64,000 bases of DNA from Ancylobacter oerskovii (GTDB taxonomy: Bacteria; Pseudomonadota; Alphaproteobacteria; Rhizobiales; Xanthobacteraceae). Positions 48,173-56,895 of the stretch are shown in pieces. The stretch covers positions 52,956-116,955 of the forward strand of contig NZ_JAHBGB010000015.1 of assembly GCF_018390555.1 (NCBI RefSeq). Reading direction: 5' to 3'. Position numbers and translations under genes: made by a program. Every line of letters begins with the position of its first letter. The stretch's first letter is position 1. The notes beneath the pieces were generated by a model, which was not told where the DNA came from, made no database searches, and was given only the letters and a program-made list of their open reading frames with translations.

Positions 48173-49366
48173 ATGGCCGACACCGCTGCTCCCGCCTCCC
48201 TGGCCGATCCTGTCGAGATCGCCCGCGCGCTCATCCGCTGCCCCTCGGTGACGCCCGATGAGGGCGGCGCCCTCGGCTATCTCGAAGGCCTGCTCGGCGA
48301 CGCCGGCTTCACCGTGCACCGGGTGACGCTCAGCGCTCCCGACACGCCGGACATCGAGAATCTCTATGCGCGCTTCGGCACGCGGGGACCCAATCTCTGC
48401 TTCGCCGGCCATACCGACGTGGTGCCGCCCGGCGATCCCGCGCATTGGCGCTTCCCGCCTTTCGAGGCGGCGATCCATGGCGGCCTCATCTATGGTCGCG
48501 GCGCGGTGGACATGAAGGGCGGCGTCGCCGCCTTCGCCGCCGCGGCGCTCGATCTCGCGGCCGAGCACGGCGACGGTCTGCCGGGCTCGATCTCGCTGCT
48601 CATCACCGGCGACGAGGAAGGCCCGGCGATCAACGGCACCGAGAAGCTGCTGCGCTGGCTCGCCGATCGCGACGAGCGGCTCGACCATTGCGTGCTGGGC
48701 GAGCCCTCCTCTCGCGCGGTGCTGGGCGACATGGTGAAGATCGGCCGGCGCGGCTCGCTGTCCGGCACGCTCACCGTGCACGGCAAGCAGGGGCATGTCG
48801 GCTATCCGCATCTCGCCGAGAACCCGATTCCCGGCATGGCGAAGCTCATCACCGCCCTGCAGGCCGAGCCGCTCGACCGCGGCAACGACCATTTCCAGGC
48901 GTCCAATCTCGAGCTGGTCTCGGTGGATGTCGGCAATCCCGCCTTCAACGTCATTCCCGCCGAGGCGAAGGCCCGCTTCAACATCCGCTTCAACGACCTG
49001 TGGATGCCCGGCACGCTGAAGGCGGAGATCGAACGCCGGCTCAGGATCGCCGCCGGCAACGAGGTGCGCTTCTCGGTGGCCTTCGAGGAGCGCTCTTCCG
49101 ACAGCTTCCTCACCGCGCCCGGTGACTTCGTCGATCTCGTGGTGGCCGCCATCAACGAGACCACCGGCCGCACGCCGGAACTCTCCACCACCGGCGGCAC
49201 CTCGGACGCGCGCTTCATCAAGGATTATTGCCCGGTGATCGAGTTCGGCCTCGTCGGCACCTCGATGCATGCGGTGGACGAATCGACGCCGGTCGACGAG
49301 GTTCGGGCCCTCACCCGCGTCTACAAGGACATCGCGACGCGATACTTCGCCGCCTTCGGACGCTAG
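48173..49366 (+). CDS. dapE: Succinyl-diaminopimelate desuccinylase
   Basis: The 397-residue M20 metalloenzyme releases L,L-diaminopimelate. It has [12 protein letters not shown] near residue 79, [33 protein letters not shown] (catalytic Glu) and [15 protein letters not shown] from the dimerisation domain. [11 protein letters not shown] lies near the end. It completes the dapD-dapE pair for cell-wall and lysine supply. Confidence 0.96.
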   Translation: MADTAAPASLADPVEIARALIRCPSVTPDEGGALGYLEGLLGDAGFTVHRVTLSAPDTPDIENLYARFGTRGPNLCFAGHTDVVPPGDPAHWRFPPFEAAIHGGLIYGRGAVDMKGGVAAFAAAALDLAAEHGDGLPGSISLLITGDEEGPAINGTEKLLRWLADRDERLDHCVLGEPSSRAVLGDMVKIGRRGSLSGTLTVHGKQGHVGYPHLAENPIPGMAKLITALQAEPLDRGNDHFQASNLELVSVDVGNPAFNVIPAEAKARFNIRFNDLWMPGTLKAEIERRLRIAAGNEVRFSVAFEERSSDSFLTAPGDFVDLVVAAINETTGRTPELSTTGGTSDARFIKDYCPVIEFGLVGTSMHAVDESTPVDEVRALTRVYKDIATRYFAAFGR

Positions 49367-49399
49367 GACGGGTCGGGCGACGCACCGGCCCGTGCCGCC

Positions 49400-49714
49400 T
49401 CACCGGCTCTGCAGCGCCGGGGCCAGCGGGTCGCCGGTCGTCGAGGACTGGCGATAGCCGTCCACCTGCACATTGCCGCTGATCTTGACGCAGGTCGAGG
49501 TCCCGGCGAGGCGGGTGAACCCCTTGCCGTAGCTGGCACAGACGGGATCCGGCCGATCCGCCGTCGCCGGCGGCGTGGCCGCGGTCGGCGCCGGGCTGCC
49601 GGCAAGGGCCGGACCGGCCAGCAGGCCGCCGGCGACAAGCAGCGACACGGCAGCCAACGACATGGGCGCCAACGACATGGGAGCGCGGCTGTCCGCGCTT
49701 GGCTTCCGGCTCAT
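49400..49714 (-). CDS. Short exported protein resembling the N-terminus of an alphaproteobacterial porin
   Basis: The 104-residue product starts at ATG 49714 with GGTGGG close by. It has a signal peptide ending near GPALAG. CASYGKGFTRLAGTSTCVKISGNVQVDGYRQ resembles the first strand of the porin_2 family (pattern CxxYGxGFxxxPGTxTCxKxxG). The protein stops there, so no barrel is present. It may be a truncated porin or a member of a small family using only this disulfide-bearing module. Confidence 0.7.
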   Translation of the reverse strand: MSRKPSADSRAPMSLAPMSLAAVSLLVAGGLLAGPALAGSPAPTAATPPATADRPDPVCASYGKGFTRLAGTSTCVKISGNVQVDGYRQSSTTGDPLAPALQSR

Positions 49715-49886
49715 GATCCCACCCTCCTCCGCTGCCGGGTGCCGCAGCGGACCTGACAACCATCCGATCCGATTGCGGCCCCAGCGGGGCGGTCCGTCCC
49801 GCGCGGCATGCCGCCACCGGCCGGCAGGCTCGCCCGTCGCCGCCGCGGATCATAGGATGGCGCGGCAAGCGGAGGGAACCGATTCG

Positions 49887-50330
49887 ATGACGACACAGCC
49901 GATACGCCCGGTGCTGGCGATCTCCACCGCGGTCTTCCGCGAGGGGCGCGTGCTGCTCGCCCGTCGCGGCGCGGCGCCGATGCGCGGCCTGTGGTCGCTG
50001 CCGGGCGGACGGCTGGAACCGGGCGAGACCCTGGCCGAGGGAGCCGTCCGCGAGGTGATGGAGGAGGTCGGCGTCGCCTGCCGCATCGTCGGCGTGGCCG
50101 GCGCGCTCGACATCATCCGCCGCGACGGGGACGGCGCCGTCACCTCGCATTTCGTGGTGATCAGCCATGCCGGCCTCTGGCTCGAGGGCGACGCCTCCAC
50201 CGGCCCGGAAGCGGCGGAGATCGGCTGGTTCGATCCGCAGCATCTGCCGGCGGACACTACCGACGGCCTTGCCGGAATCGTGACCGCTGCCCAGTTCCTC
50301 GCCACCCAGGCCCTCGTCGCCGGCCCTTGA
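49887..50330 (+). CDS. NUDIX hydrolase
   Basis: The 147-residue protein has the Nudix box GGRLEPGETLAEGAVREVMEEVG (Gx5Ex7REUxEExGU) near residues 43-65. It hydrolyses a nucleoside diphosphate linked to another group; the substrate cannot be told. The ATG at 49887 follows a GGAGGGAA site at a relaxed spacing. It lies upstream of the TIGR02301 gene, a pairing common in Hyphomicrobiales. Confidence 0.93.
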   Translation: MTTQPIRPVLAISTAVFREGRVLLARRGAAPMRGLWSLPGGRLEPGETLAEGAVREVMEEVGVACRIVGVAGALDIIRRDGDGAVTSHFVVISHAGLWLEGDASTGPEAAEIGWFDPQHLPADTTDGLAGIVTAAQFLATQALVAGP

Positions 50331-50362
50331 CGCCGCCGCCGCGCCGGCCCACCACAGGGACG

Positions 50363-50809
50363 ATGACACGCCGCCCGGCCCACTCCTTCCTCCCGCGACC
50401 GTTCCGTCCGCGCCTCGCGCTCGGCATGGTCGCGATCAGCCTCGCGCTGGCCCTGCCGCCACCGGCGGGCGCCCAGGGCGCGCCGCCGAATTCGAGCGGC
50501 TCCACGCCCCCCTATGAGGCGGACATGCTGCGGCTGGCGGAAATGCTCGGCACGCTCCACTATATCCGCCCGCTCTGCGGCGCGCCGGACGCGGCACGCT
50601 GGCGCGAGGAGATGCAGGCCCTCATCGATGCCGAGCAGCCGTCCGACGCGCGGCGCGGCCTGATGATCGCCGCCTTCAACCGCGGCTATGAGAGCTACCG
50701 GCAGGTCTATCACAGCTGCACCCCGTCGGCGGAGCTCGCCGCGCAGCGCTATCTCGAGGCCGGCGCCCGGCTCTCCCGCGACATTGCGGCACGCTACGGC
50801 AGCAATTAG
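50363..50809 (+). CDS. TIGR02301-family exported protein
   Basis: The 148-residue protein has a signal peptide (basic start, hydrophobic ALGMVAISLALALPP, cleavage near GAQG). The family core is LRLAEMLGTLHYIRPLC, WREEMQALIDAEQP and FNRGYESYRQVYHSC, with two Cys that probably pair. TIGR02301 is alphaproteobacterial and of unknown function. It lies 32 bases after the NUDIX gene and is likely co-transcribed with it. Confidence 0.85.
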   Translation: MTRRPAHSFLPRPFRPRLALGMVAISLALALPPPAGAQGAPPNSSGSTPPYEADMLRLAEMLGTLHYIRPLCGAPDAARWREEMQALIDAEQPSDARRGLMIAAFNRGYESYRQVYHSCTPSAELAAQRYLEAGARLSRDIAARYGSN

Positions 50810-50894
50810 CGGCCCCCGCCGCCTCCGGACGGGGATGGAGCCGGCGGCGGCGCCATGTTACCGATGGAGAAAAGCGACCCGCAGGAGCGGACAG

Positions 50895-51413
50895 ATGAGA
50901 GCGTGCGCCTGGTTCGTCGTCGTGGCCGTCGCCGGCCTGCTCGCCTCGACGGCCGGCCTGCGCGCCGACGGCTCGGGCGACCCCGCCCCGGCGAGCTCGG
51001 ATGACGGCAAGTACCTCGACAAGGCCGGCAATCCCACCTTCCGCATCGCGCCGGACGGCACCGTCGATTGGTACACGTCGATCGGCTACATCCGCTACAC
51101 GGCCAATTGCCTGCAATGCCACGGCCCGGACGGGCTCGGCTCCAGCTTCGCCCCCTCGCTGGTCGACGCGCTGAAGACCATCGACTATGGCCGCTTCATC
51201 GACATCGTGACCAACGGCAAGAAGAACGTCGACACCAGCCAGGAGCTGGTCATGCCGTCCTTCGGCGATAATCCGAACGTCATGTGCTACATCGACGCGA
51301 TCTTCGTCTATCTGCGCGCCCGCTCCGATGGCGCGCTCGGCCGCGGCAGGCCGCAGAAGAACGATCCCCGCCCACCGGGATACAGCGCGACGGAAGACGC
51401 CTGCATGGGCTAG
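50895..51413 (+). CDS. c-type cytochrome, methanol-metabolism-related type
   Basis: The 172-residue protein has a signal peptide (residues 1-24), the haem site NCLQCHGPDGLGSSFAPSL near residue 75, and a Met ligand candidate in VMPSFGDNP. Two further Cys lie at VMCYID and DACMG, giving four in all. Order and spacing resemble the TIGR03874 family, periplasmic cytochromes found near methanol or formaldehyde oxidation genes. No such genes are next to it here, so the partner is unknown. Confidence 0.8.
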   Translation: MRACAWFVVVAVAGLLASTAGLRADGSGDPAPASSDDGKYLDKAGNPTFRIAPDGTVDWYTSIGYIRYTANCLQCHGPDGLGSSFAPSLVDALKTIDYGRFIDIVTNGKKNVDTSQELVMPSFGDNPNVMCYIDAIFVYLRARSDGALGRGRPQKNDPRPPGYSATEDACMG

Positions 51414-51536
51414 GCCGTGGCGGGCGGCGCGTCACCGCCTGCTGCCGACCCGTCCGGCATCTGCTATTCGGTCCTGCTTCGGCAGCAGACCGTGTATCCT
51501 CTCATGGGGGATAGACGCCACGGGAAGACACGTCAC

Positions 51537-51818
51537 ATGAGCGAGCATCCGCATATCCACGCGACCCATCCCCAGATCGTCAAGCGCCTGAAGCGCTCGC
51601 ACGGCCATTTGCGGACGGTGATCGACATGCTGGAGGCCGGGCGGTCCTGCCACGACATCGCCCAGCAGCTGCATGCGGTGGAGAAGGCGATCAACCAGGC
51701 CAAGAAGACCCTGATCCAGGATCATCTGGATCACTGCCTCGACGAGGTGGTGTCCCCGCTGGAGGGGAACCAGCGGCACTCGATCGACGAGTTCAAGGAC
51801 ATCATCAAGTATCTTTGA
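51537..51818 (+). CDS. CsoR/RcnR-family metal-sensing repressor
   Basis: The 93-residue all-helical protein has QIVKRLKRSHGHLRTVIDML and the ligand set Cys38, His63, Cys67. The spacing (25 and 4) equals that of the Cu(I) sensor CsoR (C36, H61, C65). GRSCHDIAQQLHAVEKAI and DHLDHCL hold these residues. An added His-rich N-terminus (residues 4, 6, 8, 11) could bind metal. Copper is favoured over nickel/cobalt or formaldehyde sensing. The regulated exporter is not adjacent downstream in the window. Confidence 0.88.
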   Translation: MSEHPHIHATHPQIVKRLKRSHGHLRTVIDMLEAGRSCHDIAQQLHAVEKAINQAKKTLIQDHLDHCLDEVVSPLEGNQRHSIDEFKDIIKYL

Positions 51819-51943
51819 GGAGGCACGCCCGGCGCTCGCGCCGCGCGCCGGAACACCCTGCGGATTTTTCATCGCGGCGGCCGGGGCCGGCATCCCCGGA
51901 AGAGCAGGGTCGCACCGCGTTGCCGGCCGCCGGCCGCGGCGGG

Positions 51944-52363
51944 CTATCGGTCCGGCTTGGACTGATCCGCGCCCATGAGCTGGAAACTGCTGCCGGCGGC
52001 GGCTCCGGGCGCGCGCCGGACCATGGCATCGTATTCCCGCTGCCGGCTGTCCAGATCGGCGATATGGGCGAAGACGGAATCGACGGCGCCACCCGTGATT
52101 TCGAAAGCCACTACCGGCCACAGCCGATCGACCTTCTCTTCGAGCTCGGTCGGCCAGCACCCGGCGGCCAACAGATCTTGCGCGCAGATCGCGCGCGCAC
52201 GTTCCTCCAACTTGTCCATAACAGCCACGCTGCCGTCGAAAGCGACGGCGTATGAGAAATGTGGCGGAAGATTTGAGGGCACGCCTTGCGTGACACCATT
52301 TCGACCGTTGGGATCGATCATCCCAGGCACGGGTTCCCACGGAACAGATGGAGAATAGCACAT
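51944..52363 (-). CDS. Hypothetical protein
   Basis: A 139-residue product is predicted; no family is recognised. It is acidic in the middle (MDKLEERARAICAQDLL, then ELEEKVDRLWPVV) and appears helical, with no signal peptide or membrane segment. An overlapping opposite frame exists, and coding preference is only moderate. It is isolated between the metal sensor and a small unknown gene. Confidence 0.5.
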   Translation of the reverse strand: MCYSPSVPWEPVPGMIDPNGRNGVTQGVPSNLPPHFSYAVAFDGSVAVMDKLEERARAICAQDLLAAGCWPTELEEKVDRLWPVVAFEITGGAVDSVFAHIADLDSRQREYDAMVRRAPGAAAGSSFQLMGADQSKPDR

Positions 52364-52474
52364 CGCGCGGGGTACGTCGCGCTCTCAATGGCCGGCGGCG
52401 GCGGGAACTCTCGTCCGGCCGGTGCGTTGCCTTTCACCTGAGTTCATGCGTCACCTGAGTTGCGAGGCCTTCCC

Positions 52475-52771
52475 ATGGAAGTCATCAGAGCTTTCAGCGG
52501 CGAAGGCTGGTTACGCATCGCCGGGCTCGCCGCCACCACGGCCAGCTACGACATCAAGATCATGCGCCGGGAAGCGACCGAGCCGGTCGGCGGCATGTCC
52601 GCGACGGGCTTCCTCGCCACCGAAATGCCGTCGATGATGGGAGCGGGCCTGTTTGCCGCCCTGGTCACGCTGCAGGATGGCAGTTCTCACCGCGGCAGGA
52701 TAACCGCGGTCTCCGCACGCGGGGTGGATGTCTCTTTCGACGCGCCGCTCAGCCTGCTCCATGCCGCCTAG
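52475..52771 (+). CDS. Small hypothetical protein
   Basis: The 98-residue product starts at ATG 52475, seven bases after GAGG. The second half (ALVTLQDGSSHRGRITAVSARGVDVSF) looks like a small beta-barrel domain with alternating strands, similar in feel to PilZ or Sm-like folds, but no match is claimed. No signal peptide. It lies near a DUF1488-like gene of the same orientation. Confidence 0.6.
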   Translation: MEVIRAFSGEGWLRIAGLAATTASYDIKIMRREATEPVGGMSATGFLATEMPSMMGAGLFAALVTLQDGSSHRGRITAVSARGVDVSFDAPLSLLHAA

Positions 52772-52887
52772 CAAGGCCGGCTCGGCGATGGCGGGGCCCC
52801 CGGAGGGGAAGAATCTGCGGCGGCAGCGGGTGCAGATCTGAACTTCCGGCGCGCTCTCGGGTTGCCTTCCGGAAACAGGAGGTGACC

Positions 52888-53169
52888 ATGATCCTCGAGC
52901 ATTCCGCAAAACCCGCCGAAGATCTGGAAGACGTTCGGAAAATCCGGTTCTTCTTCCGCGGCGACACCGATGTCGTGCCCTGCCTTGTCAGCTGGGAGGC
53001 CCTGGACCGGCTGGAGGGCGGCAAGGCCGCGGACCGCGCCGAGCGCCTCAACCGGTTCGAGAAGCACCGTTCGGCCATCGAGGTCGCCGCGCGGCGTAAA
53101 TTCGATGCTTCGGAGAGAGAAGTGGTGGTGGAAGCCAGCGATGTGCTGCAAGCCGCAAGGGAAGGATGA
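52888..53169 (+). CDS. DUF1488-like protein
   Basis: The 93-residue protein starts at ATG 52888 after an AGGAGG site. VRKIRFFFRGDTDVVPCLVSWEALDRLEG followed by ERLNRFEKHRSAIEVAARRKF resembles DUF1488, a family of unknown function in proteobacteria. It is the last gene before the integrase-led island. Confidence 0.7.
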   Translation: MILEHSAKPAEDLEDVRKIRFFFRGDTDVVPCLVSWEALDRLEGGKAADRAERLNRFEKHRSAIEVAARRKFDASEREVVVEASDVLQAAREG

Positions 53170-53675
53170 CGCCCGGCCCGTCGTCGGTTGGCGGCGCTCA
53201 TCGCCTCGCGCGGTGCCCCCCCGCTCTTCCGCGACCGAAGCTGTTCGCAGGAAAATGTTCCCGTCCGTGCCGGCAGCCTCCCGCGCGGCTCGCGCGGCCA
53301 CCGTCGAGCCCGCGCGGGTCATCGGAACCGCGCATGGAAGAACGGCAGGCCACGGCTTGGAAGCTGCCGCGGGGCATCGGCGGATAACGCAACGCGCCGG
53401 ATAGCGCCGTCGGCAGCTGCCGATGCAAACCGTCGATGCAGGTTCGGGATGGCGTGGCCGGAGGCGGGATTTTCGCGGACGGGATCAGATGTCGCGCCGT
53501 TCCGATGGTGGAGCCGAGGTCCACCAAACTAATGTTCTGCCATGTCTCCTGACGTCCTCTAGGCGTCAGCATCTCCAAGCTTTTGCGGGCATTTGACCCC
53601 GCCGACGTCCTCCAACATTTGTCCGAAGCACGGTCGAGCGTTAGGGTGAATGTTAGGGTGAAGTTGGGGTGAGCG
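53170..53675. other. Gene-free stretch before the integrase
   Basis: This 506-base stretch separates chromosomal genes from the integrase. No convincing reading frame, tRNA or terminator was seen; the longer frames are shadows. Near its right end (53640-53673) lie three imperfect 12-base repeats. The attachment site of the island is probably here, but without the other junction it cannot be fixed. Confidence 0.4.
53640..53673. repeat. Three imperfect 12-base direct repeats upstream of int
   Basis: GTTAGGGTGAAT, GTTAGGGTGAAG and TTGGGGTGAG lie in tandem and end just before the integrase ATG. Their place and spacing suit arm-type integrase or excisionase binding sites that could also control int. 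Confidence 0.7.
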
Positions 53676-54896
53676 ATGGCGCGCGAAGTGAATCGTTTGA
53701 CCGCTCGCGGCATTGCTGCTGCGTCGAAGCGAGGGAGGCATGCTGATGGCGGCGGTCTTTACCTTGTCGTCGACGCCAATGGCTCAAAGCGTTGGGTCTT
53801 TCTGTTCCGCAGGGACGGCAAACTCAAGGAAATGGGGCTTGGTAGCCTGTCATCCGTATCATTGAGCGCTGCGCGAGAGCTCGCAGCCGGTGCACGACAG
53901 GTAGTCGCCGCGGGACAGAACCCCATTGAGCTACGCCGGGCGCAAGTGTCCGCAGACGATGTCGTGACATTCGGAGCCTTCGCCGATCAGCTTGTCACCG
54001 ACATCCAGTCCGGCTTCCGGAACGAAAAGCACCGCTGGCAGTGGAAGCACACCCTCGAAACCTATGCCGCCTCTCTCCGTCCTTTGACGCTCGATGCCGT
54101 TACGACCGAGAAGGTTCTGCAGGTGCTGACGCCCCTTTGGCAGACAAAGCAGGAAACCGCCTCTCGCCTGCGCGGTCGGATTGAAAGGGTCCTGGACGCC
54201 GCCAAGGCGAAGGGGCTGCGAACCGGCGAAAACCCGGCCCGTTGGCGGGGCCATCTGGATAGCCTGCTGCCGCGCCGGAAAAAGCTTCAACGCGGCCACC
54301 ATGCAGCCATGCCCTATTCTGATGTCCCCGCCTTCATCGTGGAGCTCCGCAAGAGGGAAGCCGTCGCCGCGCTCATGCTGGAGTTTACCATTCTGACGGC
54401 TGCTCGAACCGGCGAAGTGACCGGCGCCACGTGGGGCGAGATAGACCGCAAGGCCAAGCTTTGGACGATTCCGGCAGAACGCATGAAGGCCGGGAAGGCA
54501 CATCGCGTTCCCCTGAGCGCGAGGGCGCTGGAGATAGTGAAAAAGGTCGAAGTGCTGCGTACGGAAGGCGACTTCCTGTTCCCCGGCCCACAGAAGCGTA
54601 AGCCGCATTCCAACATAGCGATGCTCGCCCTGATGAAGAGGCGCATGAAGCTTGAGGATCTGACGGTACACGGCTTCCGATCGTCCTTCCGGGATTGGGC
54701 AGGCGAATGCACCGCATTTCCGCGAGAGGTAGCAGAGGCAGCTCTAGCCCATGTTGTGGGAGATGAGGTGGAGCGGGCTTATCGGCGAGGCGATGCACTC
54801 GAAAAGCGCCGGGAACTGATGGACGCGTGGGAAAAGTTCGTCACGTCGACGCAAGCCGCCGATGTGGGGGCTATGGTGCGACCGGCGGAAACTTGA
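53676..54896 (+). CDS. int: P4-type tyrosine-recombinase integrase
   Basis: The 406-residue integrase has an N-terminal arm-binding DUF4102 domain (LTARGIAAASKRGRHADGGGLYLVVD), a core-binding helical part and a catalytic domain. Catalytic residues seen are Arg in LTAARTGEVTGATWGE, HGFRSSFRDWAGE (His, Arg) and Tyr in GDEVERAYRRGD. It would integrate and excise the island by site-specific recombination, often into tRNA genes, though none was seen nearby. It points into the island. Confidence 0.93.
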   Translation: MAREVNRLTARGIAAASKRGRHADGGGLYLVVDANGSKRWVFLFRRDGKLKEMGLGSLSSVSLSAARELAAGARQVVAAGQNPIELRRAQVSADDVVTFGAFADQLVTDIQSGFRNEKHRWQWKHTLETYAASLRPLTLDAVTTEKVLQVLTPLWQTKQETASRLRGRIERVLDAAKAKGLRTGENPARWRGHLDSLLPRRKKLQRGHHAAMPYSDVPAFIVELRKREAVAALMLEFTILTAARTGEVTGATWGEIDRKAKLWTIPAERMKAGKAHRVPLSARALEIVKKVEVLRTEGDFLFPGPQKRKPHSNIAMLALMKRRMKLEDLTVHGFRSSFRDWAGECTAFPREVAEAALAHVVGDEVERAYRRGDALEKRRELMDAWEKFVTSTQAADVGAMVRPAET

Positions 54897-54990
54897 AAAC
54901 AATCAAAAATCAATCAAAGCGACAGCTCACGGATTCACGCCGAAAAACCGTTGCACGTATTGGGGTTATGAGGCTGACTAGGTCGAAAAT

Positions 54991-55010
54991 GGGCGTGTGG
55001 ATTCACGCCC
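54991..55010. repeat. Hairpin after int
   Basis: GGGCGTG, TGGATT, CACGCCC folds into a seven-base-pair stem about 95 bases after the int stop. The word GGATTCACGCC also occurs near 54931. There is no U-run. It may be part of a recombination or termination region. Confidence 0.4.
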
Positions 55011-55131
55011 ATCTGGATACCGTAACAGTTCGGATCCCGCATGTCGGCTTACTGGCTTTCTGTGCTCGCCGCCTTGCTCGCATGTACCGTCGGGATGGTG
55101 ACCTTTCGCCGATGGGTAGCTCGGCGAGCGC

Positions 55132-55626
55132 TCAGCGACGATGGGGAGGAGAATTCTCCCCCGCTTGCGCCCTCCATGCCCACGGAGGAAGAAACGGACC
55201 TTGCCAGATACCTCGCCGGGCCCGAGACGCTCGAACCTCCTCCGCCACGTACTTATCGCTATAGCGCCGGAAGGCCATTGCGCGGCCCTGCTCAACCATC
55301 CACTGACCGACGTCCACCCCGCGCGCCTCGCAGGTGGCGATGACGCGTTTGTAGCGGTCACGGCCAGTCGGCTCACAGGCAACCGTGGCCAGGCCGACAA
55401 AGTCAGCCAAGGCCAAGGCCGCCAACTGCCCGCAGCGGTAAGGTTCACCCGCAGCACGACGGCATAGCTGCCGGCTCTCGGGAGCATCGATCCCATTCAG
55501 TCGGATGCGCTGTCCGTGGATTTCCAACGTATCGCCATCGATGACGGAAGCCTGACCCGTGATGGGCGCGGCGGCGGCGAGGGTGGAAGCGGAGAGGAGA
55601 ATGGACAAGAAGAGGACTCGGAGCAT
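55132..55626 (-). CDS. Thermonuclease-family (SNase-like) exported protein
   Basis: The 164-residue protein has a signal peptide (residues 1-19) and an SNase OB-fold. ASVIDGDTLEIHGQRIRLNGIDAPES carries the metal Asp residues and catalytic Arg, and GRDRYKRVIATCEARGVDVGQWMVEQG holds the second Arg region. Family members cut DNA or RNA outside the cytoplasm. It is common cargo of rhizobial islands and plasmids. Convergent with int. Confidence 0.88.
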   Translation of the reverse strand: MLRVLFLSILLSASTLAAAAPITGQASVIDGDTLEIHGQRIRLNGIDAPESRQLCRRAAGEPYRCGQLAALALADFVGLATVACEPTGRDRYKRVIATCEARGVDVGQWMVEQGRAMAFRRYSDKYVAEEVRASRARRGIWQGPFLPPWAWRAQAGENSPPHRR

Positions 55627-55714
55627 GGCTTCAAGCTAGCAGCTCGAGGTTTCGCATTTCCCCTATCTGGACCGCCGCCAGCACATCTGCTCGGATGCAT
55701 CCGGGGGTTGATAC

Positions 55715-56401
55715 ATGACACGGCGGAAATCATCACAGCCTAAGGGGAGAAAGCTGCCTCCTGGCCTTTTCCTCCTGTTGCTGCTTGCGCTGCCGCTCGC
55801 CTGGTGCAGCAGCAAGGACGCGCCAGATTATCGGGTTGCCACATCGGCGCCGGCACCCGTTGTGAGCCCAGCGGCTGCGCCTGCTCTAACCAGCCCTCCA
55901 CCTCGCTCGCATGCCGCGGCTTCTTCCCCGCCACCAGATATCGGGCCTGCACCAGCAGCAACGGCGGGGACGACAGAGCTGCCAGAGCCGCTCCGAGAAA
56001 CGCTCTATGTGACCGCGAAGGTGAACGTCCGCGGGGGCCCCAACACCTCGGGGCGGGTGATCGGTAGCCTTTCCGCTGGCACATCTATCGAGGCGGGAGA
56101 GAGCCGAGGCAATTGGCGTCGGGTTCGGCTCGATGGACAAGAAGGCTGGGTTTCGTCCCGCTACCTGTCCGCTCAACCTCCGTCCGTCACCACTCCCGTA
56201 CGGGAACCCAGTCGGACGGTGGCACGGGTTGCCGCAGAGCCGGATGAAGATGACGACGATAGCGGCGGCGTCACCCCGATCCGCGAACCCTATGTCGGCA
56301 CCTGCGACTGCCCATACGATGTGATGCGCAACGGCCGGAGCTGTGGTGGGCGCAGTGCTTATAGCCGCCCGGGCGGAAGGAAGCCGAAGTGTTACCGTTG
56401 A
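55715..56401 (+). CDS. SH3-domain protein with Cys-rich C-terminus
   Basis: The 228-residue protein has an N-terminal membrane or lipoprotein-like signal (LFLLLLLALPLAWC; the residue before Cys is unusual for a lipobox), a Pro/Ala-rich linker, and a bacterial SH3 domain (VTAKVNVRGGPNTSGRVIGSL to EGWVSSRYLS, about residues 96-150). A C-terminal Cys/Gly module follows (CDCPYDVMRNGRSCGGRSAYSRPGG). The SH3 part may bind cell wall. The C-terminal module often follows nuclease or SH3 domains in this clade (recalled). The function is unknown. Confidence 0.8.
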   Translation: MTRRKSSQPKGRKLPPGLFLLLLLALPLAWCSSKDAPDYRVATSAPAPVVSPAAAPALTSPPPRSHAAASSPPPDIGPAPAATAGTTELPEPLRETLYVTAKVNVRGGPNTSGRVIGSLSAGTSIEAGESRGNWRRVRLDGQEGWVSSRYLSAQPPSVTTPVREPSRTVARVAAEPDEDDDDSGGVTPIREPYVGTCDCPYDVMRNGRSCGGRSAYSRPGGRKPKCYR

Positions 56402-56661
56402 TCGACGCCTTGGTAGCCCTCATCACCGACTTCACCCGCCCTACGAAGTGGGGGCGGAGGTGAGGCCGGGGCGCGTGGCGGCCGGTGCAGCTTGATGCAC
56501 GGTCGCCGGTTGATGATCGAATGTGAGGGCGCGCTGGATTTGCGCGCGAAGGGCGACATATCGGCGCCACATGAGCGCGATATCAGCAGCGTACAGAAAC
56601 GAACGGCGACGATGGCTTGGAACATCCGTGACTTTTCGTTCATTTCTCGGTATGAAACAGC

Positions 56662-56895
56662 ATGAGCGGAACAATGGCAATTTCCTCAAGACGGTACACG
56701 AAGCGCGCGCGTCAATTCGCGGCGAGCTTTGTTGCGGGGTTGGGTGCGATTGTCTCGGTTTGGCCGCAAACAAGCGTGCCCCGCTATCCTCACGCGTCTG
56801 CTACTGATGCGCTTCGGGCTGATGGCGTTCAAATTGGACGTGATATGACCCGGGTAATCGAGCGTGAGCATGCGCGCCGGAAGACGAAGCCGTAA
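56662..56895 (+). CDS. Small hypothetical protein
   Basis: The 77-residue product has a basic start, one hydrophobic stretch (QFAASFVAGLGAIVSVW) and a charged end (MTRVIEREHARRKTKP). No family is recognised. Its end overlaps the start of the DUF2335 gene by 26 bases, consistent with coupled translation. The 260 bases before it (56402-56661) hold nothing recognised. Confidence 0.5.
   Translation: MSGTMAISSRRYTKRARQFAASFVAGLGAIVSVWPQTSVPRYPHASATDALRADGVQIGRDMTRVIEREHARRKTKP

Noticed and set aside
53170..53675. tRNA or tmRNA gene as integrase target
   Set aside because: No cloverleaf or CCA-bearing 3' end was seen by eye in this stretch; a scan is needed to be certain.
55041..55343. Plus-strand frame with a membrane segment opposite the thermonuclease gene
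   Set aside because: The first part looks like a membrane helix, but the rest is antisense to a clear SNase-fold gene and there is no good ribosome site.
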